DNA from: JAUNBN01 sp036645935
Lineage (GTDB): Bacteria; Bacillota; Clostridia; Oscillospirales; Ruminococcaceae
Assembly (NCBI GenBank): GCA_036645935.1
Contig: JAVXNE010000004.1
Span: forward strand, 62,001-126,000
Length of the DNA: 64,000 nt
Reading direction: 5' to 3'
The position numbers and the translations under genes were made by a program. Of the stretch, positions 1-8,309 are shown piece by piece; position 1 is the first letter of the stretch, and every line of letters begins with the position of its first letter. The notes below the pieces were generated by a model. That model saw only the letters and a program-made list of their open reading frames with translations. It was not told the DNA's origin and did no database searches.

Positions 1-1986
1 GTTGGTCACGGTTCCGACACCGTTCACAACATCGAGTCCGACCGTCTTTATCTCGCCGCCCTTGAGCGTTACGGAGATCGTTGAGGGATTAATTCCGTTA
101 AAGCCCTTGCCGCTGTATGCTTCGGGCACAGACGTCTCTTTTATGGTGTAGGTTACTCCCGCCTTGGATGCGGGAACCCCCTCGAATCGAACAAGGCCTG
201 CAGCGTCCGAAATCGCAGTGAAGTCCGCGCCGTTCTTCTGAATCGCAGCCCCGTCCTTGTCGCAGAGCGTAAACTGCACGCCGGAAAGAACCTTTGCCGC
301 GGTGTCCTCGAAGCCCTGCCCTTTCTTGTAAAACAGAATCGCACCGACTCCGTCTTCCGTCGCTTGGTTGACTACCTCGAGCTGCTTGGCGGTCTTTTCC
401 GCCCTTTTTGCGTCTTTGAAGCTCACGGTGCCGTCCGATGCAATCGCGACCTCGATATAATCGCTGTTGACATATCTGTAGTCGCCCGACTTTGCAAATC
501 CTGTCGGAATCAGCGTTTCCTTGATATAATATGTGCCGAAGCGCAGGTTCTCAAACGCGAGCACCCCGCTCGGATTCTCCGACATGACCGTGCTCGTCTC
601 AACGGGCGCGACAGCGTTGTTTTTGATGTCTGTGGCAATTGTTCCGTTCATATCCGAATAGAGCGTGAACTGAGCCTTGCCATAAGCACTCGCAAGAGCG
701 GCATCCAACGGCCGCGCGTTTTCATCCCCGAGTTTTATGTACTTTCGCAGCTCGAGCCGCACCGGTTTTGTGGTATCTTCCGGCCAGCCGAGTTTCACCG
801 ACGCATTGTCGTCAGTCGTGCGCTCACTCTCGCCGATCAGCTTATACTTCAGCTCCGCGGTGTTGACAAGATCGTATATCTTAGCGTCCTGATTTGAAGG
901 GGTCGCATACTTATCGTTGGGGTATGAGATTTTCAGATAATATTTGTTTTCGATGGAATATCCGGCAGGCGTGTCGTTATGTCCCTCAGCGGCCGCTGTC
1001 AGATGTTTTGAAATTGCGACGCTGTCGAGCGATCCGTCGGGCTTTAACGCAAGCTTGTAATCTCCGGGTTTGGTCGCAGTTGTCTCGTGAAGCGGAAAGC
1101 GTGTGCCTTTCTCATTGACCATTTCGAGGCTGACGAATGTCGCACCTCCGTCCGGAACGGGCGCATCCGGCAGCTTGTCGCTAAGGAGATATCCGCCATA
1201 GCTTGTGGCAGCGCTGTCGGTATCAAACGCAAGGCGGCCGAAACTGTCATAACTCGTGCGCGAAGTGTCGGGATTCCCACCTGTGTCGAGTCCGACACTC
1301 GCAAGCCCTGCCATTATCTCATATGTAACAAAAAACTTGTCTTTGTCATTGCCCGTGCCTCGTTCTGTCTCCGCAGCGACAACGCTTTTCCTCGTTTCCC
1401 ACGTCTCGGCGGCAAGACATCTGATTTCCGCTCTCGCGGTCTTCGCGGTTATCTCCCGCGTTGCGCTCTCGCCGTTCGGAAGATATTTTGCGGCAAGACC
1501 GCTCTCAAAGACTGCGGTCTCTCCGTTTTTCGTTGCGGTATTTTTAAAGCGAGCTTTGAAAGCCACCGTTCCGCTAAGGCCGGGAGCCACAGGACTCGCA
1601 AAGATGAAATTGATGTATTTCTGTTTCGCGGTTTGGTCATAAAACTCATAGCACGCCTGAATGATGTCGGGGCTGTAAAGCGTGGGGTCAATCTCTGTCT
1701 CAACGTTTTCAGGAACCTTGACCTTGATTACCGGGAGGACATACTCGGAACTGTCATCCATCGGATAAAACGCAAAGGATGACTCGACCCAAAAAATCTT
1801 TCCACTCTCGGCTTCTGTTATCTCATCGCTCTCCGCGCTGTCCCCGCCGCGAACGCGCGTGAATAGCTCGACGTTTTTGTTGTCGTCATAGCCGTGCACA
1901 AGCGCGGTCGGCAGCAGCGTCATAATGATGACCATCGTCAATAGAAGCGAGAAAAACTTCTGCGTCATCTTTTCGATTTTTTTCAT
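1..1986 (-). CDS. Large secreted Cna-B/SpaA-domain surface protein (C-terminus outside window)
   Basis: One uninterrupted frame of 662 codons runs from an ATG at 1986 to the window edge, so the C-terminus, where a sortase motif would lie, is not visible. The first ~32 residues form a Gram-positive signal peptide (basic start MKKIEKMTQK, then a hydrophobic core). The middle carries long beta-rich stretches. Two SpaA/Cna-B-like repeats are clear near the visible end: each has a VQFTLCDKDG-type entry (AQFTLYSDMNG in the first), a glycine-phenylalanine turn (GVLAFENL and GLVRFEGV) and a YxIKET motif followed by a proline. The Glu of that KET motif typically helps form isopeptide cross-links in this family. 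The likely role is a wall-attached adhesin or pilin backbone; that is inferred from the domains. A GGGG ribosome site lies about 9 bases before the ATG. The divergent neighbour is a SARP regulator. Confidence 0.85.
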   Translation of the reverse strand, partial: MKKIEKMTQKFFSLLLTMVIIMTLLPTALVHGYDDNKNVELFTRVRGGDSAESDEITEAESGKIFWVESSFAFYPMDDSSEYVLPVIKVKVPENVETEIDPTLYSPDIIQACYEFYDQTAKQKYINFIFASPVAPGLSGTVAFKARFKNTATKNGETAVFESGLAAKYLPNGESATREITAKTARAEIRCLAAETWETRKSVVAAETERGTGNDKDKFFVTYEIMAGLASVGLDTGGNPDTSRTSYDSFGRLAFDTDSAATSYGGYLLSDKLPDAPVPDGGATFVSLEMVNEKGTRFPLHETTATKPGDYKLALKPDGSLDSVAISKHLTAAAEGHNDTPAGYSIENKYYLKISYPNDKYATPSNQDAKIYDLVNTAELKYKLIGESERTTDDNASVKLGWPEDTTKPVRLELRKYIKLGDENARPLDAALASAYGKAQFTLYSDMNGTIATDIKNNAVAPVETSTVMSENPSGVLAFENLRFGTYYIKETLIPTGFAKSGDYRYVNSDYIEVAIASDGTVSFKDAKRAEKTAKQLEVVNQATEDGVGAILFYKKGQGFEDTAAKVLSGVQFTLCDKDGAAIQKNGADFTAISDAAGLVRFEGVPASKAGVTYTIKETSVPEAYSGKGFNGINPSTISVTLKGGEIKTVGLDVVNGVGTVTN

Positions 1987-2314
1987 ATTAATACCCCATT
2001 TGAAATCGAGTTTGATGCTCCAGCGTGTCGCAAAGAGCCAGTGTTTTCCTTTTATCGTTCAGGCCTGTCCTCTAATAAATAATTACAATACGTTATCGTT
2101 ACACTATTATCTTAACCGCGTGTAATGTTATGTCAATCACATATAAGGCCAATGTCAATATAACACATGTTTGGTTTGGATTCTCTTGTTAAATTTTTGC
2201 GGGTGATATATACTGCATTTAACTCTAACCTCAATTTCTTCAGATGTTTGTATTTTCGCAACTGTCAGTTTTATGGCAAATGTTAATTTTAAACCATTAT
2301 AGCGAGGGGAAATT
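1987..2314. other. Divergent intergenic region between adhesin and SARP gene
   Basis: This AT-rich spacer separates two divergently transcribed genes. It holds a good plus-strand promoter, listed separately. I see no small gene or structured RNA in it. Confidence 0.5.
2186..2214 (+). promoter_or_regulatory. Promoter of the SARP-pilus operon
   Basis: TTGTTA and TATACT are separated by exactly 17 bases on the plus strand, about 100 bases upstream of the GTG start of the SARP gene. This fits a housekeeping sigma-A promoter. The long leader leaves room for regulator binding, but no clear operator repeat was found. Confidence 0.6.
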
Positions 2315-3523
2315 GTGCAAAACAGAGAAGATTATCGATTATACATTAATTTGTTGGGAAGCTTTAAAGTGAGGGCTGACGGGCGGGATATTTCCGGTGT
2401 CCGCGCCCGCACCAGCTTGATGTGGAAACTTTTCAAGTACCTCGCAGTCAACCGTCCCCGACCGGTTTCGACCGAGCGGCTGGTCGACGCTCTGTGGCCT
2501 GACGACGAGTGCTCGGACCCGCTGAGTGCACTCTACACCCTCGTTTACCGGCTGCGCGGAGTGCTCGAGAGTGCTGTGGGAAAAGACTGCAACATGATTT
2601 TATTCGACAGTGACAGCTACTCTTTCTGTCCTGACATGTGCTACATAGACGCGGACGATTTTTCCTGCGAATTTGAGCGTTCCCTGCTTGAGGACGATGA
2701 ACATGCGGTACCCCATCTCGAGCGGGCACTCGCGCTCTACCGCGGAGACCTTCTCTCCGAATCTTCAAATGAGAGTTGGCTTGTTCCGGCCGCGAGCGCC
2801 GTTCGCATTCGCTTCGTCACTGTGGCCTCGAGGCTCGCCGGGATTTATGTGGCCTCGGCTAAGTTTGGAGAGGCGGTGCGTGTGTGCGAGCGCGCGCTGC
2901 AGATTGACCCTTATGAGGAGGATTTTCATCTAAGTCTGCTCGAGGCACTGCTTGGCATGGGCCGCGTCTCTTTAGCGCTCGCCCATTTTGAATACTACAC
3001 TGTCGCTCTGGGCAGTGAACTCGGCGTTCACCCGTCCACAAGATTTGACACGATCCGTGAACGACTGCGCTCACACACAACGGAGAAGGGACGCGACCTC
3101 CCCTCAATAATCAGCGCACTTGATGCATATGACCCTGAGGATTGCTATCCCATATACTGCAACGTGGACACTTTCGCCAAGATATATCATCTGGAGCGCC
3201 GCTCGATTGACCGCACCGGGCAGTCAATCTTCCTCGTGTGTGTACAGTTCTTTCCTGTCGGCAATGCGCTTCTTGATGACTCCTCACTCGCAGAGATAAC
3301 ATCGCTGATGAAACGCGTGGCCATCTTCGGTCTTCGCCGGAGTGACGTCATTGCGCAGTATAGCAGCACTCAAATTCTGATGCTGCTCATGAATCTCTCC
3401 CTTGAAGATTGCGGCGTTGTCCTTGACCGCTTCAAAAAGAGGTTTTTCTCTTTTTACAAGGGCATGCCCATCTCTCTTAAATACAACTGTGAGCCGCTGC
3501 GCGCACCATTTTCCGGCGGTTGA
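2315..3523 (+). CDS. SARP/BTAD-family transcriptional regulator with degenerate GGDEF-like C-terminal domain
   Basis: Residues ~10-105 form an OmpR/SARP-type winged helix (ERLVDALWPDDE, then LYTLVYRLRGVL). Residues ~112-252 form the bacterial transcriptional activator domain, a TPR-like fold with the signature ALxxYRGDLL and ending ELGVHPSTR. Residues ~275-395 look like a diguanylate-cyclase fold: LRRSDVIAQY precedes the hairpin where GGDEF should be, but the residues there are YSSTQ, so catalysis is not expected. GTG start at 2315 follows a GCGAGGGGA ribosome site. The transglutaminase gene starts 9 bases after the stop and the pilus genes follow on the same strand, so this is probably their regulator. 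What it senses is unknown; a nucleotide or protein ligand for the dead GGDEF-like domain is inference. Confidence 0.85.
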   Translation: MQNREDYRLYINLLGSFKVRADGRDISGVRARTSLMWKLFKYLAVNRPRPVSTERLVDALWPDDECSDPLSALYTLVYRLRGVLESAVGKDCNMILFDSDSYSFCPDMCYIDADDFSCEFERSLLEDDEHAVPHLERALALYRGDLLSESSNESWLVPAASAVRIRFVTVASRLAGIYVASAKFGEAVRVCERALQIDPYEEDFHLSLLEALLGMGRVSLALAHFEYYTVALGSELGVHPSTRFDTIRERLRSHTTEKGRDLPSIISALDAYDPEDCYPIYCNVDTFAKIYHLERRSIDRTGQSIFLVCVQFFPVGNALLDDSSLAEITSLMKRVAIFGLRRSDVIAQYSSTQILMLLMNLSLEDCGVVLDRFKKRFFSFYKGMPISLKYNCEPLRAPFSGG

Positions 3524-3532
3524 GGCAAAGTT

Positions 3533-4489
3533 ATGCGATCTTTCTCACATAGACATCTGCCGATTATAGCGACGGCCGTGCTGATATGTGCCCTCGCTGT
3601 TTCGGCGTGTTCATCTGAGGACGAAACCGACAAATCCCCCTCGACGTCAGAGACAAACACCTCCGTCTCAAACGATTATCTTGCAGAGCGCTCTGCCGCA
3701 GTTGCAATGCCAAAAGAAACAGGAACCGCGCTCGTGCAAAACGACTACATCTCAATTGATGCAGGCAACGCAAGCTCAGGGTATTTCATCGTGCGCTGTG
3801 AGGATACCGGCGGGCGCAAGCTTAAGCTCGGTGTCACAAAGAACGACAAAACATACTACTATGACATCGGCGGCAGCAAAGACCCTTTGTGTTTTCCATT
3901 CCAATCGGGAGACGGCAAATATGCGATAACCGTCCATGAGCAGGTGGAAGGTGATCGTTATGCAACCGTGCTCTCCTCAATTGTAACCGTCGCCCTCACG
4001 AGCGAATTCTCCCCCTTTCTTCTGCCAAATGTCTATGTGAATTACACGCCTTCTTCGCCGTCGGTCCGGTTCGGATTTTTGCTTACACAGGATTCCAAAA
4101 CCGATCTTGAATCGGTTGACAGAATTTTTTCCTATCTTGTCACCTCCATCAAATACGATTATTCCAAGGCCGACGACGTTGCGAGCGGCAAGCTCTCGGC
4201 GTATATCCCAAATATAGATGACACTCTCTCGAGCAAAAAAGGAATCTGCTTTGACTACGCGTCACTTTTTGCCGCGATGCTTCGCTCGGAAGGTATCCCC
4301 GCGAAACTTGTCATGGGATATGCGCTGCCTGAGGGCGTTTATCACGCGTGGAACATGATATACATACGTGACGTCGGCTGGGTGGAAAAAGAGATCTATT
4401 CCGACGGTAAAAACTGGCAGCTCGCCGACGCGACTCTCGCATCAACGGGAGCAGACGCTGCGTCCTACCAGCCGATAGACGAATATTGA
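3533..4489 (+). CDS. Transglutaminase-like lipoprotein
   Basis: The N-terminus is a lipoprotein signal ending in the lipobox AVSAC (Cys26), so the protein should be anchored outside the membrane. After a ~150-residue region without recognised domain comes a transglutaminase/protease-like core with the expected triad: Cys239 in KKGICFDYA, His271 in GVYHAWNM and Asp299 in QLADATLA. Members of this fold act as peptidases, amidases or cross-linking enzymes; the substrate here is unknown. It lies 9 bases after the SARP gene and 37 bases before the PilC-like gene, so it is probably co-transcribed with the pilus proteins and may process or cross-link surface proteins. That role is inferred. Confidence 0.8.
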   Translation: MRSFSHRHLPIIATAVLICALAVSACSSEDETDKSPSTSETNTSVSNDYLAERSAAVAMPKETGTALVQNDYISIDAGNASSGYFIVRCEDTGGRKLKLGVTKNDKTYYYDIGGSKDPLCFPFQSGDGKYAITVHEQVEGDRYATVLSSIVTVALTSEFSPFLLPNVYVNYTPSSPSVRFGFLLTQDSKTDLESVDRIFSYLVTSIKYDYSKADDVASGKLSAYIPNIDDTLSSKKGICFDYASLFAAMLRSEGIPAKLVMGYALPEGVYHAWNMIYIRDVGWVEKEIYSDGKNWQLADATLASTGADAASYQPIDEY

Positions 4490-4526
4490 CAGTCTGCATC
4501 ATAGCGCAAAAGGAGCGTGTCTTCTC

Positions 4527-5579
4527 ATGAGCGACAACAATAAAATGCTCGAGCCCTCACAGCTTGCGGCGTTCTGCCGCGACGTTTCGATGTTGATCGA
4601 CGCCAATATCCCACTGCATATCGGCCTTGCGACTGTCCTCGAGACAGTGCGCGCAGGTTCTCCGCTGCACAGCGCAATTTCGAAAATTGTCGAGGTCATG
4701 CGTGACGGCGGCAGATTGTCCGAAGCGGTGACGAGCAGCGGGCGCTTTCCCTCACATCTCTGCGACCTTGTTGCAACCGGTGAGCAGACCGGATCCCTCG
4801 ATGAGATGATTCGCCGTCTCGCTGCCTATTATGAGCGGCTCGCACAGTTTAAAAAACGAGTTGTAAACGCTGTTGTTTACCCTGTGATGTTGCTGTGCAT
4901 GATGACTGTCGTAATTGTGGTGCTCATCAGCTCGGTGCTTCCGATTTTTGCGGATGTGCTCTCCCGCTTTGACTCGTCGGCCTCCGCGAACACGAGCAGC
5001 GTGATGAATATGAGCGTGGCCGGCTGCACCGTTATCCTCGTGCTGCTGATCTTTGCGCTGCTGCTCATCGCAGTCTGTTTTATACTCTCTCGCAGCGCCA
5101 AAGGCTCTGCCGCGCTTCAGCGATTACTTTCCCGAATCCCCTTTGCGAAGCGCGTGATGTACAACATTGCTGTGGGAAAATTCACATCGGGTCTTGCGGC
5201 GCTACTCGGCTCCGGATTCAATCTTGAGGAATCGATCGAAACTCTGCTTCCCTCAACGGACAATGACACACTAAAAAGCAAGCTCGACAATGCGCTGACA
5301 ATGATGCGAAACGGCGAGACACAGGAGCTCGCGCTCGTCAATTCCGAGATCTACAGTGAGGATGACAATCACACACTGCGCATTGCGGGGCACACCGGAG
5401 TTCTCGACTCCGCAACGGAAACGCTCGCCACCCGGTGCGACGAGCGAGTCGCCGAGCAGCTCGAACGCATGAGCGAGCTGGTTGAGCCGATTCTCGTCGC
5501 GCTGCTCACGGTGATTGTGGGGACGGTAATGCTCGCAGTGATGATTCCCCTCATACGCATCATGTCAGCCATCGGCTGA
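4527..5579 (+). CDS. PilC/GspF-type inner-membrane platform protein
   Basis: At 350 residues it has two repeats of the type II secretion F domain. The first includes LAAFCRDVSMLIDANIPLH and GGRLSEAV near the N-terminus. The second begins after residue ~200 with FTSGLAALLGSGFNLEESI. Hydrophobic segments follow each repeat, around residues 125-150, 165-190 and 320-345. Such proteins form the membrane base that couples the cytoplasmic ATPase to pilin assembly in type IV pili, type II secretion and competence pseudopili. The family usually has ~350-410 residues, so it looks complete. It is the first structural pilus gene of the operon, 20 bases before a small pilin-like gene. Confidence 0.88.
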   Translation: MSDNNKMLEPSQLAAFCRDVSMLIDANIPLHIGLATVLETVRAGSPLHSAISKIVEVMRDGGRLSEAVTSSGRFPSHLCDLVATGEQTGSLDEMIRRLAAYYERLAQFKKRVVNAVVYPVMLLCMMTVVIVVLISSVLPIFADVLSRFDSSASANTSSVMNMSVAGCTVILVLLIFALLLIAVCFILSRSAKGSAALQRLLSRIPFAKRVMYNIAVGKFTSGLAALLGSGFNLEESIETLLPSTDNDTLKSKLDNALTMMRNGETQELALVNSEIYSEDDNHTLRIAGHTGVLDSATETLATRCDERVAEQLERMSELVEPILVALLTVIVGTVMLAVMIPLIRIMSAIG

Positions 5580-5599
5580 GCGCGGGAAAGGAGCCTTGC

Positions 5600-5911
5600 A
5601 TGAAAGGCAGCGGTTTTGAGCATATTGGTCTCATTTCAAGCTCGATAATTTTTGTGGTTGTTGTCGCGCTCGCACTCGCGGGAATATCATCGACGGCATC
5701 TGCGGGCGAACGCAATGGCCTCGCCGAAACCGAGCATTCGATTCGCCGCGCGGTCGTTGAGTGCTATGCGCTTGAGGGATGCTACCCTCCCGACCTTAAA
5801 TATATCGAAAACAACTATGGAATACATGTCAACCAAGAGCGCTATCTCGTGCATTACAGCGCAAACGGAGGCAACGTTATGCCCAAGATAATCGTCGCAG
5901 AAAGACGTTAA
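5600..5911 (+). CDS. Small pilin-like membrane protein
   Basis: The 103-residue protein has one N-terminal membrane helix (residues ~10-30), then a short polar domain with the pattern ECYALEGCYPPDLKYIENNY. That pattern is typical of small clostridial GspG/PilA-like pilins. There is no canonical type III leader with Glu at +5; the N-terminus GFEHIGL keeps only a Gly-Phe, so processing by a prepilin peptidase is uncertain. An AAAGGAG ribosome site precedes the ATG. Its position between the platform protein and the ATPase supports a role as the main or a minor pilin, but that is inferred. Confidence 0.75.
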   Translation: MKGSGFEHIGLISSSIIFVVVVALALAGISSTASAGERNGLAETEHSIRRAVVECYALEGCYPPDLKYIENNYGIHVNQERYLVHYSANGGNVMPKIIVAERR

Positions 5912-5924
5912 AAGGAGCGGTTTT

Positions 5925-6410
5925 ATGCGCGGATATGAACAAAATAGATTCCCATTTGACATGGTCTTTTCATCCGTGCTCTTTTGCATGTTCACTGTCA
6001 TCTCGCTTGTGCTCATCGTCGCAGGAGGCAGTCTCTACCGTCAGATAAGCGACAATCTGTCATCTGACTATCTCGTGCGCACTGCGCTCTCCTATGTTGC
6101 GGGAAAGGAGCGATATAACGCAGCCGCGACCGCTTTGATTGCCGACAGCGGCGCTCACGAGACACTCATTTTTCGCGAGAGCATCGACGGGACGCTCTAT
6201 GACACCTCGATCTGGTTTGAAGACGGCTCGGTCCACGAGAGCTTTACCCGCACGGGAGACCCTATTCCCGAGGGCGCTGCCGCGATTTTTGAGCTTGACA
6301 GTTTTGACGTCTCAATTGATGACAATCTGTTGACCGTGCGCGCCTGTGCCAAAGGCAAGTCACGCGAGTGCTCGCTCTGTGTCATCCCCGAAAGCGAGGC
6401 GTCAACATGA
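5925..6410 (+). CDS. DUF4860-like pilus-operon membrane protein
   Basis: The protein has 161 residues with a single N-terminal hydrophobic helix (residues ~12-37) and a ~120-residue outer domain rich in beta-strand patterns and acidic residues. The sequence resembles the DUF4860 family, found beside pilin genes in Firmicutes; I base this on recall and it should be tested. The start ATG follows AAAGGAG. The stop overlaps the next start as ATGA, indicating translational coupling. It probably acts as a minor pseudopilin or assembly factor. Confidence 0.65.
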   Translation: MRGYEQNRFPFDMVFSSVLFCMFTVISLVLIVAGGSLYRQISDNLSSDYLVRTALSYVAGKERYNAAATALIADSGAHETLIFRESIDGTLYDTSIWFEDGSVHESFTRTGDPIPEGAAAIFELDSFDVSIDDNLLTVRACAKGKSRECSLCVIPESEAST

Positions 6411-6835
6411 GCTGCGGAAGATCCAAGAGCGGTGTGTTTCTGCTCGAATTTGTGATAATGCTTCTCGTCTTTTCGCTGGCAAGCGCCGTTTGCATACAGC
6501 TTTTCGCAACCGCCCGAACGCTTGAACTGAACGCCGCCAAGCTTGACGAAGCAGAAGCTGCGGCGACCACGCTTTCCGAAAAGCTCAAAGCAAGCGACGG
6601 CTCGGAACCTTCTCTTCACGATTGCGCGGGGGAGAATTTCACCGCTGCCTACGACGCCGCATGGAACACCTGCACGCCTTCCGCTGCGGTTTACACCGCC
6701 CGCACACAGCTCTCCCGCGAGAGCGGAGCAAACGGGGATTATCTGTATGGTGTCATCGTCGTTTCGTGCGGCGATGAAAAGATATATGAGCTTCCGTTCG
6801 GCAGTTTTTACCCCAAAGGAGGCGGAGAGGCATGA
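6407..6835 (+). CDS. Pseudopilin with type III (prepilin) leader
   Basis: I chose the ATG at 6407 because it overlaps the previous stop (ATGA) and gives a textbook leader: MSCGRSKSG, then VFLLEFVIMLLVFSLAS. Cleavage after Gly9 would place Glu at position +5 of the mature protein, as in classical prepilins. The remaining ~110 residues form a small exported domain containing two cysteines. This is the best-conserved prepilin signal in the operon, and it implies a PilD-type prepilin peptidase elsewhere in the genome. It overlaps the next gene by 4 bases. Confidence 0.78.
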   Translation: MSCGRSKSGVFLLEFVIMLLVFSLASAVCIQLFATARTLELNAAKLDEAEAAATTLSEKLKASDGSEPSLHDCAGENFTAAYDAAWNTCTPSAAVYTARTQLSRESGANGDYLYGVIVVSCGDEKIYELPFGSFYPKGGGEA

Positions 6836-7266
6836 GAGAACACAACCCTTCGGGATTTCGACTGAACGGTCTCTCGATCGTTCTCATGCTTGTGCTGTTG
6901 TGTCTCACGGTTTTCGGGGTACTCTCGCTCGTCACCGCGAAGGCAGCCGAAAATCTCAGCCGCAAAAACGCCGTCCATATTGAAAATTACGCCGCATGCG
7001 ATGCAAGCGCTCAAAAAACACTCTACTTGATACGCGAAGCTCTCGGGTCTGCAACGCCCGATTCAGAACTTGGGAATCTCGGCGCTTCGGTTTCAATAAA
7101 CAATCTCGGGGATCGGACAATCATCTTTGAAAGTGAGAGATACGGCTCAATGTCAATATCGGTAGCGCTCATCGCACGAAGCGACGGCACGTTCGATGTG
7201 CAAAGCTATCGACTGCTCACCGACATTTCCCGCAGCAATGACACAGCGTCACAGATTGGAAGTTGA
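6832..7266 (+). CDS. Pilin-operon single-pass membrane protein
   Basis: This 144-residue protein has a short basic N-terminus, one membrane helix (residues ~13-36) and an exported domain of ~105 residues. No Glu+5 prepilin motif is evident after the candidate glycines. The start overlaps the upstream stop by 4 bases, and the stop overlaps a possible TTG start of the ATPase, so the gene is embedded in the pilus operon. It is probably a minor pseudopilin-like component. No family is recognised with confidence. Confidence 0.65.
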   Translation: MREHNPSGFRLNGLSIVLMLVLLCLTVFGVLSLVTAKAAENLSRKNAVHIENYAACDASAQKTLYLIREALGSATPDSELGNLGASVSINNLGDRTIIFESERYGSMSISVALIARSDGTFDVQSYRLLTDISRSNDTASQIGS

Positions 7267-7268
7267 AT

Positions 7269-8309
7269 ATGGAAATTACAAAAATTCTGAAATCCGCAAC
7301 AGAAGCCAAGGCGTCCGACGTGATAATTATCAGCAACCAACCCATCTCCTTCCGAATAAGTGGCGAAATCGTCCCGCAAGGTGAAGATAAGTTGCGCCCC
7401 GACGACACCCAGGCGCTCATTCGGGAGATTTTCGCGCTCAACGGTGAGCTCGATTTTCATGCATTCCGACACAGGGGTGATGCGGATTTTTCGCTGTCGG
7501 TCGCCGGAATCGGGCGCTTTCGGGTCAACGCGTACAAGCAGCGCAATTCTTTCGCCGCCGTCATCCGCACAGTGCTCGTTCGCGTGCCGTCCCCGGAGGA
7601 GCTGCACATCCCTGCCGAGGTCATGGCAGTGTCGTCGCTGTCAACGGGTTTTGTGCTTGTCACCGGCTCGGCCGGATGCGGAAAATCAACAACGCTCGCC
7701 TGCCTCATCGACAGGATTAACTCCGAGCGCAACTGCCACATAATCACGCTTGAAGACCCCGTGGAGTATGTCCACTCACACAAACGCAGCATCGTGAGTC
7801 AGCGAGAAATGTACCTCGATTCCGCAAGCTATTCCGACGCACTGCGCGCCGCACTGCGCCAGTCTCCCGACGTCATTATGCTCGGAGAAATGCGCGATTT
7901 CGAGACGATTAGAATCGCAATGACCGCTGCGGAAACCGGGCATTTGCTGTTGTCGTCGCTGCACACAAGCGGTGTTTCTAAATCTATAAATCGAATAATC
8001 GATGTCTTCCCGGCCGAACAGCAACAGCAGATAAGAATGCAGCTTTCGATGGTCCTCGAGGCCGTTGTCTCCCAACTGCTGCTCCCTGCCGTTTCCGGAG
8101 GGCTTGTGCCCGCGTTTGAGGTCATGCGCGTCAATCCCGCAATCCGCAATATGATCCGCACAGGAAAGATCAAGCAGATAGACAGCGAGATCCACGCGGG
8201 CCGCTCAGAGGGCATGGTGACAATGGACGCCAGCATAGCCGGACTGCTGCACGACGGTCTGATAACAGAGGATATCGCTGCCGTCTATTCCACAAATTAT
8301 CAAATTTAG
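7269..8309 (+). CDS. pilT: PilT-type pilus ATPase
   Basis: This secretion-superfamily hexameric ATPase has an N-terminal PAS-like domain (residues ~1-100), Walker A GSAGCGKST (133-141), an Asp box ITLEDPVEYV, Walker B DVIMLGEMRD (201-210) and a His box GHLLLSSLHT (225-233). The motif AIRNMIRTGK (291-300) is the hallmark of PilT retraction ATPases (usually AIRNLIRE). I prefer the ATG at 7269, with GGAAG seven bases upstream, over the overlapping TTG at 7263. No separate PilB extension ATPase is present in the window, so this enzyme may be the only motor of the operon or work with one encoded elsewhere. Its last 24 codons are part of a tandem duplication. Confidence 0.9.
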   Translation: MEITKILKSATEAKASDVIIISNQPISFRISGEIVPQGEDKLRPDDTQALIREIFALNGELDFHAFRHRGDADFSLSVAGIGRFRVNAYKQRNSFAAVIRTVLVRVPSPEELHIPAEVMAVSSLSTGFVLVTGSAGCGKSTTLACLIDRINSERNCHIITLEDPVEYVHSHKRSIVSQREMYLDSASYSDALRAALRQSPDVIMLGEMRDFETIRIAMTAAETGHLLLSSLHTSGVSKSINRIIDVFPAEQQQQIRMQLSMVLEAVVSQLLLPAVSGGLVPAFEVMRVNPAIRNMIRTGKIKQIDSEIHAGRSEGMVTMDASIAGLLHDGLITEDIAAVYSTNYQI

